Shown: positions 43,807 to 55,102 of the stretch, in pieces
How positions within the stretch are numbered: the stretch's first letter is position 1
How the letters are laid out: each line of letters opens with the position of its first letter
DNA from: Pseudoalteromonas sp. S2755
Lineage (GTDB): Bacteria; Pseudomonadota; Gammaproteobacteria; Enterobacterales; Alteromonadaceae
DNA length: 64,000 nt
Reading direction: 5' to 3'
Assembly: GCF_005886535.1 (NCBI RefSeq)
Contig: NZ_PNDS01000028.1
Span: forward strand, 1 to 64,000
Notes under the pieces: generated by a model
Database searches by the model: none
What the model saw: only the letters and a program-made list of their open reading frames with translations
What the model was told of the DNA's origin: nothing
Translations under genes and position numbers: made by a program

Positions 43807-46053
43807 ATGCGCAAAATTTGGGGCTTGGCTGTATTATCCGCTATTCATTCTACAGCTTTTGCTAATACGAACATTGTCGCCGCACAATGTAAAGACTATA
43901 TGCAGCCAGAAAACTGGAAGCCGTTAGCCTCGCTGCCCAAACATGCCATTGATATCGTTGCCGATGACTTAGAACTACAAGGTACTGATAGTGCTGAGTT
44001 TTCTGGCAATGTGGTGATTAACACTGAAACCATGAGCTTAGAAGCTAGACGTGCGCTAATCGATAAAAAAGAAGGCCTGCTCAGCGCTTCTGGACCACTA
44101 CTCTATCGTGACCAATTTACCAAAGTTCACAGTAATGGGCTATTCGCGGATTTAAATGCTAACACGGTGAGCTTGCTTGGTGCTGAATATGAGTTAACAG
44201 ACCAGCAGGGCCGCGGTGGTGCAGAAAAGTTGCATGCTTCGGGCAGCAACATTTCACTCGACAACTCCAGCTTTACCACGTGTCCTGCTGATGACCCATT
44301 TTGGAGTATCGAGGCAAGCAGCATTGTACTTTCTCGAGAAGACGGTTGGGGTGAGACCTATAATACGGTGTTCAAAATTATGGACACGCCTATTATTTAT
44401 TTACCCTACTTTACATTTCCAATCGATGATAGACGAAAATCAGGCCTGCTGACGCCGACAATTTCCAGCTCAAATAAGTTTGGCTTGGAGCTGATCACCC
44501 CTTATTATCTCAATCTAGCCCCCAACTACGACGCGACCTTAACGCCAAGATACATGGCCAATAAAGGGTTTCAGCTTATTACCGAGTTCAGATATCTAAC
44601 CGAACAACACCAAGGTAAAATCGGGGTGGAATATCTCAGTGAGGATGACTCAGAGCCGCAGCTAGACGATCGCTACTTAGTGCATTGGCAACAAAAAAGC
44701 TATTTAAGTCATAAATGGCGTGCGTTTGTTGATGTCACAAATGTGAGCGACGATAACTATCTCACTGACTTAACATCCGAATACGCCAACGAAACTGACA
44801 CTCAGTTATATCGCACCGGCAGTCTAAGTTACCTTGGTGAAGACTGGTTAGTCGACTTAAAGCTGCAAGATTTTGAAGTGTTGGGTGACCACAGAGAATC
44901 CTACACAGCACTACCGCAAATTAACTTCCGTACACGTGACAGTTATGAACTTGTTGGCCTTGATTGGGACTTTGAGGGTGAGTTTGCCTATTTTCAAAAT
45001 GATGCCTTACCAATCTCAGAGGCGTCGCGATTACATCTAGAACCTCGCGTGTCTTTTTCACGCAGCGACTACGCTTGGTCATTTACCTCCGAGGCACGCT
45101 TACTTCACACGCGTTATGAACAAAATATAGATGTGCCTGATACAGAGTATGAAGAGTCTGTCACGCGTACATTGCCAAGCTTACGAGTACATGGACAACT
45201 GAATTTTGAACGCAGTACCGAGTTCTTTTTTGAACAAGGTACACAAACACTTGAGCCGCAAATTCAGTACCTTTACACACCACACAGAGAGCAAAGCCAA
45301 ATTGGTTGGTACGACACGGCTAAGTTACAAGATGACTTTATTGGTCTGTTTAGAGCACGCCGCTACTCAGGTTATGACCGGATTGCAGAAGCCAATCAAT
45401 TCACTGTGGGGGCAACCACGCGTGTATTCGATAGCAGTAATGTCGAACGCTTTAACTTCAGTGCAGGTCAGATTATTTATCTTGAGTCATCTGTAAAGCC
45501 TTCTGAACAGCTATTTACTGATGATACTAACTATAATGCACTATTTGCCGCTGAATCCATGTTACATTGGCATAAGCGCTGGTACCTCTCAGGTGGGGTG
45601 CAATATGATGTGGATAGCAAAGAGTTAGTGCAGTCTCACTTTACTTTGGACTATAAAGGAGACGACAAGCAGTTAGTGCAATTGAACCATCGTTATGTTA
45701 ATGATGTCTCAGACTATGAAATTGACCAAGTCGGTCTCTTTACAAGTTTACCAATTGACGATAACTGGCAATTTGTAGCAAGCTATCACCGAGATATGAC
45801 GGCAAATAGAAGTGTTGAATCCTTTGTTGGTGTTCAATACCAGTCTTGTTGTTGGGCTATTCAGGTGACTGCGAATCGTCAAATTGAAACAAACTTAAAC
45901 CAAACACTTACCAATGATGAAGCAGTGTTTGATTCTGGCTTCAGCCTGAAATTTGTCCTTACAGGGCTTGGAAGCCAAAGCAGTGGTGATGCGAGTAAAC
46001 TCCTTCAACAGGGTATTTTTGGTTACCGTAGACCGTATTTTTTGAATAAATAG
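43807..46053 (+). CDS. lptD: LPS-assembly outer-membrane protein LptD
   Basis: LptD forms, with LptE, the outer-membrane translocon that inserts lipopolysaccharide. The 748-aa protein has a signal peptide (AIHSTAFA), a periplasmic OstA beta-jellyroll (IDIVADDLELQGTDSAEFSG) and a large C-terminal barrel. Four cysteines match the disulfide set of E. coli LptD: Cys28, Cys159 and the adjacent pair Cys681-Cys682. It heads the operon lptD-surA-pdxA-ksgA-apaG-apaH; the surA ATG lies 15 nt downstream. Confidence 0.96.
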   Translation: MRKIWGLAVLSAIHSTAFANTNIVAAQCKDYMQPENWKPLASLPKHAIDIVADDLELQGTDSAEFSGNVVINTETMSLEARRALIDKKEGLLSASGPLLYRDQFTKVHSNGLFADLNANTVSLLGAEYELTDQQGRGGAEKLHASGSNISLDNSSFTTCPADDPFWSIEASSIVLSREDGWGETYNTVFKIMDTPIIYLPYFTFPIDDRRKSGLLTPTISSSNKFGLELITPYYLNLAPNYDATLTPRYMANKGFQLITEFRYLTEQHQGKIGVEYLSEDDSEPQLDDRYLVHWQQKSYLSHKWRAFVDVTNVSDDNYLTDLTSEYANETDTQLYRTGSLSYLGEDWLVDLKLQDFEVLGDHRESYTALPQINFRTRDSYELVGLDWDFEGEFAYFQNDALPISEASRLHLEPRVSFSRSDYAWSFTSEARLLHTRYEQNIDVPDTEYEESVTRTLPSLRVHGQLNFERSTEFFFEQGTQTLEPQIQYLYTPHREQSQIGWYDTAKLQDDFIGLFRARRYSGYDRIAEANQFTVGATTRVFDSSNVERFNFSAGQIIYLESSVKPSEQLFTDDTNYNALFAAESMLHWHKRWYLSGGVQYDVDSKELVQSHFTLDYKGDDKQLVQLNHRYVNDVSDYEIDQVGLFTSLPIDDNWQFVASYHRDMTANRSVESFVGVQYQSCCWAIQVTANRQIETNLNQTLTNDEAVFDSGFSLKFVLTGLGSQSSGDASKLLQQGIFGYRRPYFLNK

Positions 46054-46068
46054 AATTTAGAAAGCCGT

Positions 46069-47361
46069 ATGAATTTAAAAAAGTTGTTATTAGTGGCCTC
46101 ATTAAGTGCAGGCCTGTTTACTCAAGCACATGCCGAGCGTGTAAAGTTAGATACTGTTGTTGCCACGGTTAATGATGGTGTAATTTTACAAAGTGAAGTC
46201 GATCAAATAATAAATCGTGTTAAAGAACAGGCTGAGCAGCAAGGTACAGAACTTCCTAGCGATAGAACATTACGCTTGCAAGCCATCGATAAACTCATTG
46301 AACAATCTTTAATGTTGCAATTGGGTGATCGCATGGGAATGCAAATTTCTGATGCTCAACTAGATCAAACCATTGCAAATATTGCCCAAGATCAAGGCGG
46401 TACTATCGCTGACTTACGTCGCTCAGTTGAAGCGAGTGGCGAAAGCTTTCAGGCATATCGAGAAGAGATCCGTAAAGAAATAACCACAAGCCAAGTACGC
46501 CGTGCCAGTGTTGACCGCCGTATTTACATTAGCCCTCAAGAGGTGACAAACCTGCAAAAAATCTTGAGTGAGCAAACGGGTAACTCAGAAGAGTATGATA
46601 TCGGCCATATCTTGATTAAGATCCCAAACAAAGCGACTCCGGAAGAAATTGAGGACGCTCGTGAGCGCGCAGATAACGTGATTAAATTTTTGAACGAAGG
46701 TAAAGAGTTCAAGCGCATCGCAATTGCCTCTTCAAGCGGCTCAAAAGCACTAGATGGTGGTCAATTAGGCTGGATGGGGATTAACGAAATGCCAACCTTG
46801 TTCGCTGAGGCCATTAAAGGCGCGAAAAAAGACGACATCGTTGGTCCACTGCGCTCAGGCGCGGGTTTCCACATTCTAAAAGTACAAGATATTCGTGGTC
46901 GTGAAGTTGTTGAAACTGTTGAGGTGCGTTCACGTCATATCTTAATCAAGCCGTCTATTATCCTAAGTGAAGAAAAAGCACGCTCAATGCTAGCAGGCTT
47001 CGTAAAAGACTTACGCGCAGGTACCGCTAACTTTGCAGAACTGGCTAAAGAATATTCTGAAGACCCAGGCTCTGCACTTAAAGGTGGTGAATACGATTGG
47101 ACAGATCCAACTACATACGTACCAGCGTTTAGAGACACTCTGTTGTCTTTAGAAAAAGATCAGATCAGTGAACCATTTAGAAGTACATTTGGCTGGCACA
47201 TTGTACAATTGCTAGATAAACGCGTAGCCGATAAAACAGAACAAGCTAAGTTAAATCGCGCACACCGTCTGCTGTTTAACCGTAAATTTAAAGAAGAAAG
47301 CTTTAAATGGATTAAAGAAATGCGGGATCAAGCGCATATTGAAATTATCGAAGCGGAATAA
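46069..47361 (+). CDS. surA: periplasmic chaperone and peptidyl-prolyl isomerase SurA
   Basis: SurA escorts unfolded outer-membrane proteins to the BAM complex. The 430-aa protein has a signal peptide ([12 protein letters not shown]), the N-terminal chaperone core with [18 protein letters not shown], and two parvulin domains, near 172-273 ([20 protein letters not shown]) and 284-385 ([17 protein letters not shown]). It is directly behind lptD, one of its main clients, and 5 nt before pdxA. Confidence 0.96.
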   Translation: MNLKKLLLVASLSAGLFTQAHAERVKLDTVVATVNDGVILQSEVDQIINRVKEQAEQQGTELPSDRTLRLQAIDKLIEQSLMLQLGDRMGMQISDAQLDQTIANIAQDQGGTIADLRRSVEASGESFQAYREEIRKEITTSQVRRASVDRRIYISPQEVTNLQKILSEQTGNSEEYDIGHILIKIPNKATPEEIEDARERADNVIKFLNEGKEFKRIAIASSSGSKALDGGQLGWMGINEMPTLFAEAIKGAKKDDIVGPLRSGAGFHILKVQDIRGREVVETVEVRSRHILIKPSIILSEEKARSMLAGFVKDLRAGTANFAELAKEYSEDPGSALKGGEYDWTDPTTYVPAFRDTLLSLEKDQISEPFRSTFGWHIVQLLDKRVADKTEQAKLNRAHRLLFNRKFKEESFKWIKEMRDQAHIEIIEAE

Positions 47362-47366
47362 CGGCT

Positions 47367-48359
47367 ATGACACTCAGAATCGCAATTACACCGGGTGAGC
47401 CTGCAGGTATTGGCCCAGATCTTGTTATCAAACTGGCTCAGCATGCATGGCCTGCTCAGTTGGTTGCGGTGGCTGATAAAAGCATTCTAGAAAAACGTGC
47501 CAAAGAACTTGGTGAGCGAATCAAGTTACTGCCATTTGACAGTGATGCTACGCCTGAAGCGGCACCCGCAGGTGCCATTTACTACCTTCAAGTAGACAAA
47601 GGTGCTGAAGTGGTCGCCGGTCAATTAGATGAAACTAATGGCCATTATGTGCTCGAAACCTTGCGCATTGCCTCTGAAAAGAATATGGATGGGACATTCG
47701 CAGCGGTAGTCACGGGCCCTGTTCATAAAGGTATAATTAACCAAGCTGGGATCTCGTTTAGCGGTCATACTGAGTACTTTGCACAGCAGTCTGATACCGC
47801 TGATGTCGTTATGCTACTCGCAACCGAAGGGCTGCGTGTAGCGCTAGTAACGACGCATATCCCACTGGCGTATGTATCAAAGGCGATTACGCCTGAGCGT
47901 CTCAGCAAAGTCATTCATATTTTACATCACGACCTACAAACCAAGTTTGGTATTGAACAACCAAGAGTATTAGTTTGTGGATTAAATCCGCACGCTGGAG
48001 AAAGTGGTCATCTTGGTCGTGAAGAAATAGAAACCATTGAGCCAACACTGGAAATGCTGAATAAACAAGGCATGAACTTGGTTGGACCGCTGCCAGCTGA
48101 CACCCTTTTCCAAGCTAAATATTTAGATAATGCTGATGCTGTGCTTGCAATGTATCACGATCAGGGCTTACCTGTGTTAAAATATAAAGGTTTTGGAAAC
48201 TCAGTAAACATCACCCTAGGATTACCTTTTGTTCGCACATCGGTCGATCACGGTACAGCGCTTGATTTAGCCGGCTCTGGTGATGTTGAAGTGGGTAGTT
48301 TTGAATTAGCGATCCGCGAAGCAATTAAGCTCGCAACCAAAAAAGCACAGAATGCATGA
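47367..48359 (+). CDS. pdxA: 4-hydroxythreonine-4-phosphate dehydrogenase PdxA
   Basis: PdxA oxidises 4-phosphohydroxy-L-threonine with NAD(P) in pyridoxal phosphate synthesis. The 330-aa protein starts [17 protein letters not shown], and has [36 protein letters not shown] and [12 protein letters not shown]; the His residues in the last three bind the metal. Its stop overlaps the ksgA start by ATGA, so translation is coupled. Confidence 0.96.
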   Translation: MTLRIAITPGEPAGIGPDLVIKLAQHAWPAQLVAVADKSILEKRAKELGERIKLLPFDSDATPEAAPAGAIYYLQVDKGAEVVAGQLDETNGHYVLETLRIASEKNMDGTFAAVVTGPVHKGIINQAGISFSGHTEYFAQQSDTADVVMLLATEGLRVALVTTHIPLAYVSKAITPERLSKVIHILHHDLQTKFGIEQPRVLVCGLNPHAGESGHLGREEIETIEPTLEMLNKQGMNLVGPLPADTLFQAKYLDNADAVLAMYHDQGLPVLKYKGFGNSVNITLGLPFVRTSVDHGTALDLAGSGDVEVGSFELAIREAIKLATKKAQNA

Positions 48360-49162
48360 CAGATAAAGTACATCTCGGACACAGAGCGCGTAAACGCTTT
48401 GGTCAAAACTTCTTAAATGACAACAATATTATCGACAAGATAGTAACTGCTATCGACCCAAAACCTGAAGACAATCTGGTTGAGATCGGTCCTGGCTTGG
48501 GTGCTATCACTGAGCCAGTTTGTGATTTAAGTGGTCACCTAACCGTTGTAGAACTTGATAAAGATCTTGCCGAGCGCTTGATCCATCATCCATTCTTGGG
48601 GCCTAAATTAACGGTTCACCAAGGTGATGCGATGAAGTTTGACTTCTCTTCTTTAATCAAAGAAGGGGAAAAATTAAAGATCTTTGGTAACTTACCTTAC
48701 AACGTATCAACCCCTTTGCTATTTCACTTATTTGAATTTGCCGACCAGGTCGAGCATATGCACTTTATGCTGCAAAAAGAAGTGGTTAACCGCATGGTTG
48801 CGGGCCCGGGTAGCAAAGCCTTTGGCCGCTTAAGCGTAATGACGCAGTACTATTGTCACGCTATTCCTGTGATTGAAGTACCACCACATTGCTTTAAACC
48901 TGCACCAAAAGTTGACTCGGCCGTTGTTCGATTGATCCCAAAAGATCCGTCACAACGTACAGCTAAGAGCACTAAACTTTTGAATACTGTATGTTTGGAA
49001 GCGTTCAATCAACGTCGCAAAACACTAAGAAATAGCTTATCGAACCTGTTAACCGAAGAGCAGTTGCGAAACCTAGGTATCGACCCTACGCTTCGCGCTG
49101 AAAACCTGTCGCTTAACCAGTTTATTGAAATTGCAAATTGGATATATGACAACTCAAACTAA
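48356..49162 (+). CDS. rsmA: 16S rRNA (adenine1518/1519-N6) dimethyltransferase
   Basis: RsmA (KsgA) dimethylates two adjacent adenosines in helix 45 of 16S rRNA, a late step in 30S assembly. The 268-aa SAM-dependent enzyme has [10 protein letters not shown], motif [11 protein letters not shown] and the catalytic NLPY at 112-115, plus [12 protein letters not shown] near the end. It overlaps pdxA by 4 nt and apaG by 17 nt in the operon. Confidence 0.96.
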   Translation: MTDKVHLGHRARKRFGQNFLNDNNIIDKIVTAIDPKPEDNLVEIGPGLGAITEPVCDLSGHLTVVELDKDLAERLIHHPFLGPKLTVHQGDAMKFDFSSLIKEGEKLKIFGNLPYNVSTPLLFHLFEFADQVEHMHFMLQKEVVNRMVAGPGSKAFGRLSVMTQYYCHAIPVIEVPPHCFKPAPKVDSAVVRLIPKDPSQRTAKSTKLLNTVCLEAFNQRRKTLRNSLSNLLTEEQLRNLGIDPTLRAENLSLNQFIEIANWIYDNSN

Positions 49163-49535
49163 TATTGGCTCACCGATCAAAGTATCGGTGGAGACCTTTT
49201 ACGTTGAAGCGCAATCACAGCCTGAAAAGGACAAATATGTGTTTGCCTACACAATTACCATAAAAAACCATAGCTTATGTAACGCTAAGCTACATAGTCG
49301 CTATTGGCTCATTACCGATGCGAATGGCAAAGAGACCGAAGTAGAAGGCGATGGTGTTGTCGGTGAGCAGCCTACCATTCGCCCTGGCGAGAGCTACCAG
49401 TACACCAGCGGCGCGGTGCTCGATACCCCTGTTGGTACGATGGAAGGCTATTATTTAATGCGTAATGAGTTTGGCACCGAGTTTAAAGCGCCAATCAATG
49501 TATTTAGACTTTCCTGTCCAAATATTTTGCATTAA
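49146..49535 (+). CDS. apaG: ApaG protein
   Basis: ApaG is a small beta-sandwich protein (fibronectin-III-like) of uncertain cellular role. The 129-aa product has [41 protein letters not shown] and GTMEGYYLM, all standard. Start ATG 49146 lies within rsmA, overlapping it by 17 nt; the longer frame from TTG 49125 is not used. Its position between rsmA and apaH is conserved. Confidence 0.94.
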   Translation: MTTQTNIGSPIKVSVETFYVEAQSQPEKDKYVFAYTITIKNHSLCNAKLHSRYWLITDANGKETEVEGDGVVGEQPTIRPGESYQYTSGAVLDTPVGTMEGYYLMRNEFGTEFKAPINVFRLSCPNILH

Positions 49536-49633
49536 TATCGTTTTTATTTTGCGGAAGCGGGTTTGCCCCGCGTTCCTCGTAGATGCTAGACATCGGAACA
49601 AAAACATCGAGTTATAAAAAACGCAGGTAATAG

Positions 49634-50431
49634 ATGGCAAAATACGCAATTGGAGACTTGCAAGGCTGCTTCACTCCACTCATCGGGCTACTCGACCAAG
49701 TCGACTTTAACCCAAGCCAAGACCATTTATACTTTGTCGGTGACATCATCGCCAGAGGACCTGACTCACTTGCTTGCCTCGAGTTCCTCTATCAACATGC
49801 TGGCTCTATTAGCATTACACTCGGCAATCACGATCTCCACTTTTTAGCATGTCTTGCTTTGGGAACCGCTGCGAACCCAAAAGATAATTTAGACGCGGTT
49901 TTTGCCAGTCCTAAATACCAGAAATATGCTGACTTATTACGTGCACAGCCCCTCGCTATTTGGCTTGAAACGCAGCAAACTTTTATTTCTCATGCAGGTA
50001 TTCATCCAAGCTGGAGTATTACGCAAGCGCTAGAATATGCACGCTTTGCCGAAGCCATTTATCAATCAACAAAAGCCCCTGAGTTTTACGCCAATATGTA
50101 CGGCGCTCACCCAGGACTTGAGCTCGATAAGCTCGGTGAGCAAGATAAGTTTAAAGCTATTGTTAACGTCTTCACTCGAATGCGCTTTCTAAAACAAAAT
50201 GGTGAACTGGATCTTAAGAACAAATCTGGCCTAAAAGATGCGGCAGATCTCACCCCATGGTTTGAGCTCAGCCAAACCCCTGCCGACACAACCCTACTTT
50301 TCGGCCACTGGGCTGCGTTAGAAGGCGAAACCCACAAGAAAAATATTATTGCCTTAGACACTGGCTGCGTGTGGGGAGGTCCTATGACGATGATAAATAT
50401 CGACAGTGGCGAAAAATACCAGCATAGTTAG
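49634..50431 (+). CDS. apaH: bis(5'-nucleosyl)-tetraphosphatase (symmetrical) ApaH
   Basis: ApaH splits Ap4A into two ADP. It also removes Np4 caps from RNA in E. coli. The 265-aa phosphoprotein-phosphatase-type enzyme has YAIGDLQGCFTPL, FVGDIIARGPDS and LGNHDLHFLA as metal motifs and ISHAGIHPSW further on. DLQG (rather than DVHG) is normal in this branch. A 98-nt gap after apaG holds a small GCGGG/CCCGC hairpin. It ends the operon. Confidence 0.95.
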   Translation: MAKYAIGDLQGCFTPLIGLLDQVDFNPSQDHLYFVGDIIARGPDSLACLEFLYQHAGSISITLGNHDLHFLACLALGTAANPKDNLDAVFASPKYQKYADLLRAQPLAIWLETQQTFISHAGIHPSWSITQALEYARFAEAIYQSTKAPEFYANMYGAHPGLELDKLGEQDKFKAIVNVFTRMRFLKQNGELDLKNKSGLKDAADLTPWFELSQTPADTTLLFGHWAALEGETHKKNIIALDTGCVWGGPMTMINIDSGEKYQHS

Positions 50432-50492
50432 CCTCTGTAACAGTTCTAAATCGACGTTTAGGTAAGCACTTACTTTACTTTTATTAAACTAA

Positions 50493-50547
50493 AGCCTATT
50501 GATCTTTCAAGTTTGTTTTTGCAGCAAAGGTCAACAGCCCCTAGGCT
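50493..50547. repeat. MITE-like repeat, copy 2 (short)
   Basis: The segment runs from AGCCTATTGATC to CCCCTAGGCT, with imperfect inverted ends, and contains TCTTTCAAGTTTG and TTTTTGCAGCA, the same words as the repeat at 63826. It lies between apaH and the chemoreceptor gene. The rest of 50432-50716 is AT-rich with no gene. Confidence 0.55.
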
Positions 50548-50716
50548 ACACTCGAAGAAAACGTGAAGCCTATGCTTTTTATTCATTGGGCTGCTATTTT
50601 TTGTAATCCGACCTTTTTTACTGAAATTTTTTGTCACATCTGCTATAAAATACTTAACTTATCCGCAATAAATCCGATAAGTATCCGTATTGCTTTGTAA
50701 ATTTTGTAGGACAGCT

Positions 50717-52732
50717 ATGAATTTGACTGTTAGCCAACGTATTTGGGGTGGTTTTATTACCATCACCTTGTTGCTTCTTCTTATCGGGGGCAATTCTTTA
50801 TTAAGAATTGCGAACATTGACAACTCAACTCAGCAGGTTAATAACCTGTCTCTACCTGCGCTCTCAAAAAGCTCTGCGCTGCAAGTAGAATTCACTTTAA
50901 TGAGCAAGGTAGCTCAGGGAAGTTTTTATGCGCGTTCAGAGACTGAGCTAGCGACGCTTAAACAACAATTCACTGAGCGTCAGAAGATCTTTGACAAAAC
51001 CTACTCTGAGCTGCAGCAGGTCGTTGCCGCTAACAATAAATTAGCCTCAAGCAGTCGTGATGTTGGCAAAAGTTATGATGCTTTCGTCAAAGCCATGAAC
51101 AGCTTACTAAACGAGAAAACATCTGAGCTTTCGCTACGCGACAAGCTGAAAGAACAACTATCAACTATCGATATTGCCGCAGAAGACGCGACTATGGTGA
51201 CAGTTGATATTATCGATTTGGATGGCTTGGAAGACGCTGACAAACGCGCTTATCAAGCTGCAAATAACTTAGAAAATAACTTTTCTTCGGTTGTAACCAG
51301 CGCCAATGATATTGTTACTGTTGAGGATATAAATACACTGGAAATCGTAAGTAGAGATCAAAGCTACCTCGTTGAAGAGCTAGGTCGCAACATCGACTTA
51401 ATGCGTGGTCCCGTTAGCGCGCTTGATAGCAGTTTGTTTGCTGATCTCGAAGGCTATTACACTAATTTAAAAGATGCAGTTACAGGCAGCAACAGCATCG
51501 CGGAAAATCAAAAACGCTTGATCAACGCGATAGCCGAAACGCGTAAAGAATTATCCAACGCAGAGAAAACTACAAAAGCCGCTCTGTCTCAGTTAGATGA
51601 CTTACTCTCTGAAGCAAGCCAAGTCGCCTTTAACTTACAGCAAGGCGTACGTGCAGATGTAGGCACAGCAAACTTATGGACTTGGATTGGGATGATAGTA
51701 GCAACGTTAATGGCCGTTGGTGTTGCCTACATTACCGTTAGCCGTATCACAAAACCGCTATCGGAAGTAAATCGAGTTTTAAACATTGTCGCCAGTGGCG
51801 ATATGACACAGCGTTTAGACGATACGGCAAAAGATGAGTTTGGTGAATTATCTAGAAGCTGTAATACCCTAATCTCTAGCTTACGTGAGCTTATTACTGG
51901 CATTATTTCTCGTTCGACGCAGCTTGCTGCAGCGTCTGAAGAAACATCGACTATCACCACAGAGTCAAGCCAAGCGATTAAGAATCAGCAGGCACAAGTA
52001 GAGCAAGCCGCTACCGCAACAACTGAGATGAGTAGCACGTCTCACGGTGTAAGCAACAGCGCGCATCAAGCACTACAAGAAATTAAAAATGCTGATAAAG
52101 AAGCAGAGCGTGTCAAAGGCATCTCACATGAGAACAAACACACTATTGAGCAACTCGCAAGGGAAGTGGATGAAGCCTCTCGCGTGATTAACAAACTACA
52201 CCAAGACAGCGCTTCGATAGGCAGTATTTTGGATGTTATCCGCGGCATTGCCGAGCAAACCAACCTCCTTGCACTAAACGCTGCAATCGAGGCCGCACGT
52301 GCTGGTGAACAAGGTCGTGGCTTCGCTGTGGTCGCAGACGAAGTGCGCTCGCTTGCAAGTAAGACTCAAGAGTCAACCCAAGAAATTCAAGCAATGATTG
52401 AATCCTTACAAGCCGGTGCTGAAGAAGCTGTAGGTGCAATGTCGAAAGGTAAACAGCAGGCGGAGTCGTGCGTAACTCAGAGCGACCTTGCTAATGAAGC
52501 ACTAAACTCCATCACTGCAGCCGTTTCTCAGGCTCATGATGTGAGTGAAGAGATTGCAAACGCGGCGAATGAGCAACAACAAGTAGCGCAGGAAATCAGT
52601 GAACGTTTAGAATCGATTGTAACAATCGCAGAGCAAACAGCTGAAGGCGCGAGCCAAACCTCAATCTCTAGTTCTGAGGTTGCTAAACTCGCCGAAGAGT
52701 TACGCTTATCGGTAGAACAGTTTAAGGTTTAG
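50717..52732 (+). CDS. methyl-accepting chemotaxis protein
   Basis: This 671-aa chemoreceptor has a membrane helix near 10-30, a long helical periplasmic domain (30-318), a second helix near 320-342, a HAMP domain, and a signalling domain whose hairpin tip reads [20 protein letters not shown] followed by [17 protein letters not shown] (about 512-550). The ligand is unknown. ATG 50717 has AGGA 6 nt upstream; a longer frame from TTG 50690 is rejected. No che genes are nearby. Confidence 0.93.
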   Translation: MNLTVSQRIWGGFITITLLLLLIGGNSLLRIANIDNSTQQVNNLSLPALSKSSALQVEFTLMSKVAQGSFYARSETELATLKQQFTERQKIFDKTYSELQQVVAANNKLASSSRDVGKSYDAFVKAMNSLLNEKTSELSLRDKLKEQLSTIDIAAEDATMVTVDIIDLDGLEDADKRAYQAANNLENNFSSVVTSANDIVTVEDINTLEIVSRDQSYLVEELGRNIDLMRGPVSALDSSLFADLEGYYTNLKDAVTGSNSIAENQKRLINAIAETRKELSNAEKTTKAALSQLDDLLSEASQVAFNLQQGVRADVGTANLWTWIGMIVATLMAVGVAYITVSRITKPLSEVNRVLNIVASGDMTQRLDDTAKDEFGELSRSCNTLISSLRELITGIISRSTQLAAASEETSTITTESSQAIKNQQAQVEQAATATTEMSSTSHGVSNSAHQALQEIKNADKEAERVKGISHENKHTIEQLAREVDEASRVINKLHQDSASIGSILDVIRGIAEQTNLLALNAAIEAARAGEQGRGFAVVADEVRSLASKTQESTQEIQAMIESLQAGAEEAVGAMSKGKQQAESCVTQSDLANEALNSITAAVSQAHDVSEEIANAANEQQQVAQEISERLESIVTIAEQTAEGASQTSISSSEVAKLAEELRLSVEQFKV

Positions 52733-52802
52733 CTATCTAACCTGAGCTTTGAGCAGGAAACAGTCTCAAAGCTTTAGGTGGTTTAGCAAAACCGCTAAGC
52801 AT

Positions 52803-52833
52803 AAAAAAACCCATGCATGGCATGGGTTTTTTT
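52803..52833. terminator. bidirectional terminator between the chemoreceptor and tkt
   Basis: AAAAAAACCCATG pairs perfectly with CATGGGTTTTTTT around CATGG, so both strands have a T-run. It sits between two convergent genes (stops at 52732 and 52849). Confidence 0.92.
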
Positions 52834-52848
52834 GTTTCTTTTCTTTGA

Positions 52849-54843
52849 TTATGCAAACAATGCGTTTGCCTTCTCAACGATATTTTCTACCGTAAAGCCA
52901 AATAGCTTGAATAGCTCATCAGCAGGCGCTGACTCACCAAACGTTGTCATACCGACGATAGCACCATTTAGGCCTACATATTTGTACCAAAAGTCCTCAA
53001 TACCCGCTTCGATAGCGACGCGACGCGTTACTGAGCTTGGTAGCACACTTTCTTTGTATTCAGGTGATTGCGCATCAAAAATGTCAGTCGAAGGCATAGA
53101 CACAACACGTACTTTTTTACCTTCTGCACGAAGTTTATCCGCAGACTCAACCGCAAGTTGCACTTCAGAACCTGTCGCAATAAGAATGATTTCAGGCTCA
53201 CCATCACAAGATAGTACATAACCACCTTGCTTAATCGCTGCAACCTGCTCAGCGGTACGAGGCTGCTGCGCAAGACCTTGACGAGTAAATACAAGTGCAG
53301 ATGGACCATCAGCGCGTTCAACCGCTTGCTGCCAAGCAACTGCTGACTCAACTTGGTCACATGGACGCCAGCTTGCTAGGTTTGGCGTAGTACGTAAGTT
53401 CGCCATCTGTTCTACTGGTTGGTGCGTTGGGCCATCTTCACCAAGACCGATTGAATCATGGGTATACACAAAGATACTTCTTTGCTTCATCAATGCAGCC
53501 ATACGTACGGCATTACGTGCGTATTCCATAAACATTAGGAATGTCGCACCGTAAGGGATAAAACCTCTGTGCAATGCAATACCATTCATGATGGCAGACA
53601 TACCAAACTCGCGCACACCGTAGAAGATATAGTTACCCGCAGCATCTTCTGCCGTTAAGCCTTTAGATTGATCCCAAAGTGTCAAGTTAGAACCCGCAAG
53701 GTCAGCAGAGCCACCCATAAACTCAGGTAGAATTGGACCATAGGCATTCAATGCATTTTGTGATGCTTTACGTGTTGCAGGGTTTGCAGGATTCGCTTGA
53801 AGCTCTGCAATATACGCTTCAGTTTTCTCTGACCAGTCAGCTGGAAGTTCGCCTTTCATACGGCGCTCAAATTCAGCAGCAAGCTCAGGATAATGTATTT
53901 GATATTCAGTGAACTTAATCAACCAGTCACTTTGTTGATTTTGACCACGTGCAGTTGCGTCCCATTTAGCGTACACATCTTCTGGTATTTCAAATGCGCC
54001 GTGTTCCCAACCAAGGAATTCACGTGCTGCTTTGATTTCATCATCACCCAGCGGTGCACCGTGACAATCATGGCTACCTGACTTGTTTGGTGAACCATAA
54101 CCGATAACCGTTTTACAACAAATAAGGGTTGGCTTGTCAGACTCTGCTTGCGCCGCTTCGATTGCCGCTTTAATCGCATCGCTATCGTGACCATCAACAC
54201 CGGCGATAACATGCCAGCCATAAGACTCAAAGCGTTTTGGTGTGTCGTCGCTAAACCAACCTTCAACTTCACCGTCGATTGAAATGCCGTTGTCATCCCA
54301 AAATGCAATCAGTTTGCCAAGGCCAAGCGTACCCGCAAGTGAACAAGCTTCGTGTGAGATACCTTCCATCAAACAGCCATCACCTAAGAATGCATAGGTA
54401 TAGTGATTAACGATGTCGTAATCTCCACGGTTAAACTGTGCAGCCAATGCTTTTTCAGCAATCGCCATACCTACCGCATTAGTAATACCCTGACCTAATG
54501 GGCCTGTAGTCGTTTCAATACCTGGCGCGTAACCATATTCTGGGTGGCCTGGTGTTTTTGAGTGTAGCTGACGGAAGTTTTTGATGTCATCAATTGATAA
54601 ATCATAACCCGACAAATGCAACAATGAATAAATTAACATTGAGCCGTGACCGTTTGATAATACGAAGCGATCTCTGTCGAACCAATCAGGATTACTTGGG
54701 TTGTGCTTTAAAAAATCGCGCCAAAGTACTTCTGCGATGTCCGCCATGCCCATCGGGGCTCCTGGGTGGCCAGACTTGGCCTTTTGTACAGCGTCCATGG
54801 AAAGAACGCGAATTGCATTAGCAAGTTCTTTGCGAGATGGCAT
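52849..54843 (-). CDS. tkt: transketolase
   Basis: Transketolase moves two-carbon units between sugar phosphates in the pentose phosphate pathway, with thiamine diphosphate. The 664-aa protein is full length. It has [18 protein letters not shown], the cofactor motif [19 protein letters not shown] ... NGISIDG, the glutamate-containing [12 protein letters not shown] and [20 protein letters not shown]. The ATG is preceded by AGGAG. It is head to head with metK, 259 nt apart. Confidence 0.96.
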   Translation of the reverse strand: MPSRKELANAIRVLSMDAVQKAKSGHPGAPMGMADIAEVLWRDFLKHNPSNPDWFDRDRFVLSNGHGSMLIYSLLHLSGYDLSIDDIKNFRQLHSKTPGHPEYGYAPGIETTTGPLGQGITNAVGMAIAEKALAAQFNRGDYDIVNHYTYAFLGDGCLMEGISHEACSLAGTLGLGKLIAFWDDNGISIDGEVEGWFSDDTPKRFESYGWHVIAGVDGHDSDAIKAAIEAAQAESDKPTLICCKTVIGYGSPNKSGSHDCHGAPLGDDEIKAAREFLGWEHGAFEIPEDVYAKWDATARGQNQQSDWLIKFTEYQIHYPELAAEFERRMKGELPADWSEKTEAYIAELQANPANPATRKASQNALNAYGPILPEFMGGSADLAGSNLTLWDQSKGLTAEDAAGNYIFYGVREFGMSAIMNGIALHRGFIPYGATFLMFMEYARNAVRMAALMKQRSIFVYTHDSIGLGEDGPTHQPVEQMANLRTTPNLASWRPCDQVESAVAWQQAVERADGPSALVFTRQGLAQQPRTAEQVAAIKQGGYVLSCDGEPEIILIATGSEVQLAVESADKLRAEGKKVRVVSMPSTDIFDAQSPEYKESVLPSSVTRRVAIEAGIEDFWYKYVGLNGAIVGMTTFGESAPADELFKLFGFTVENIVEKANALFA

Positions 54844-54984
54844 GAATTCTCCTACCTTTAAATGTGTTTCGCGGGGGTTGAGCCCATTCTTACTTATTTA
54901 TATGGCTAACTGCAACGGCAAAGGCCATAAAAAAACGGGTACAGACAGACTTTTTCCGACCATTAAAAAAGTTTGCACAATTTT

Positions 54985-55000
54985 GGACGTCTAGGCGTAA
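54985..55000 (+). promoter_or_regulatory. MetJ-box-like tandem octamers upstream of metK
   Basis: GGACGTCT-AGGCGTAA resembles two adjacent met boxes (consensus AGACGTCT; 7 and 5 of 8 matches). MetJ with SAM represses metK in many gammaproteobacteria. It lies just upstream of the suggested metK promoter. No SAM riboswitch structure is seen. Confidence 0.5.
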
Positions 55001-55006
55001 AATAAC

Positions 55007-55036
55007 TAGTCAATGCCTAGGTTTTTTGGTTAGAAT
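55007..55036 (+). promoter_or_regulatory. predicted sigma70 promoter of metK
   Basis: TAGTCA and TAGAAT are spaced by 18 nt. Their position, ending 66 nt before the metK ATG and just after the met-box-like site, supports the assignment; the -35 is weak. Confidence 0.45.
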
Positions 55037-55102
55037 ACGCCCCTTAATTTTTCGCGCTGTCCCTGATGTTTGTGAAGCGCAATATTTGTGAGCATAAATA
55101 CA

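Noticed and set aside
54900..55102. Possible SAM riboswitch upstream of metK
   Set aside because: No SAM-I/II-type multi-helix core or expression hairpin is visible; a MetJ-like operator explains the region better.
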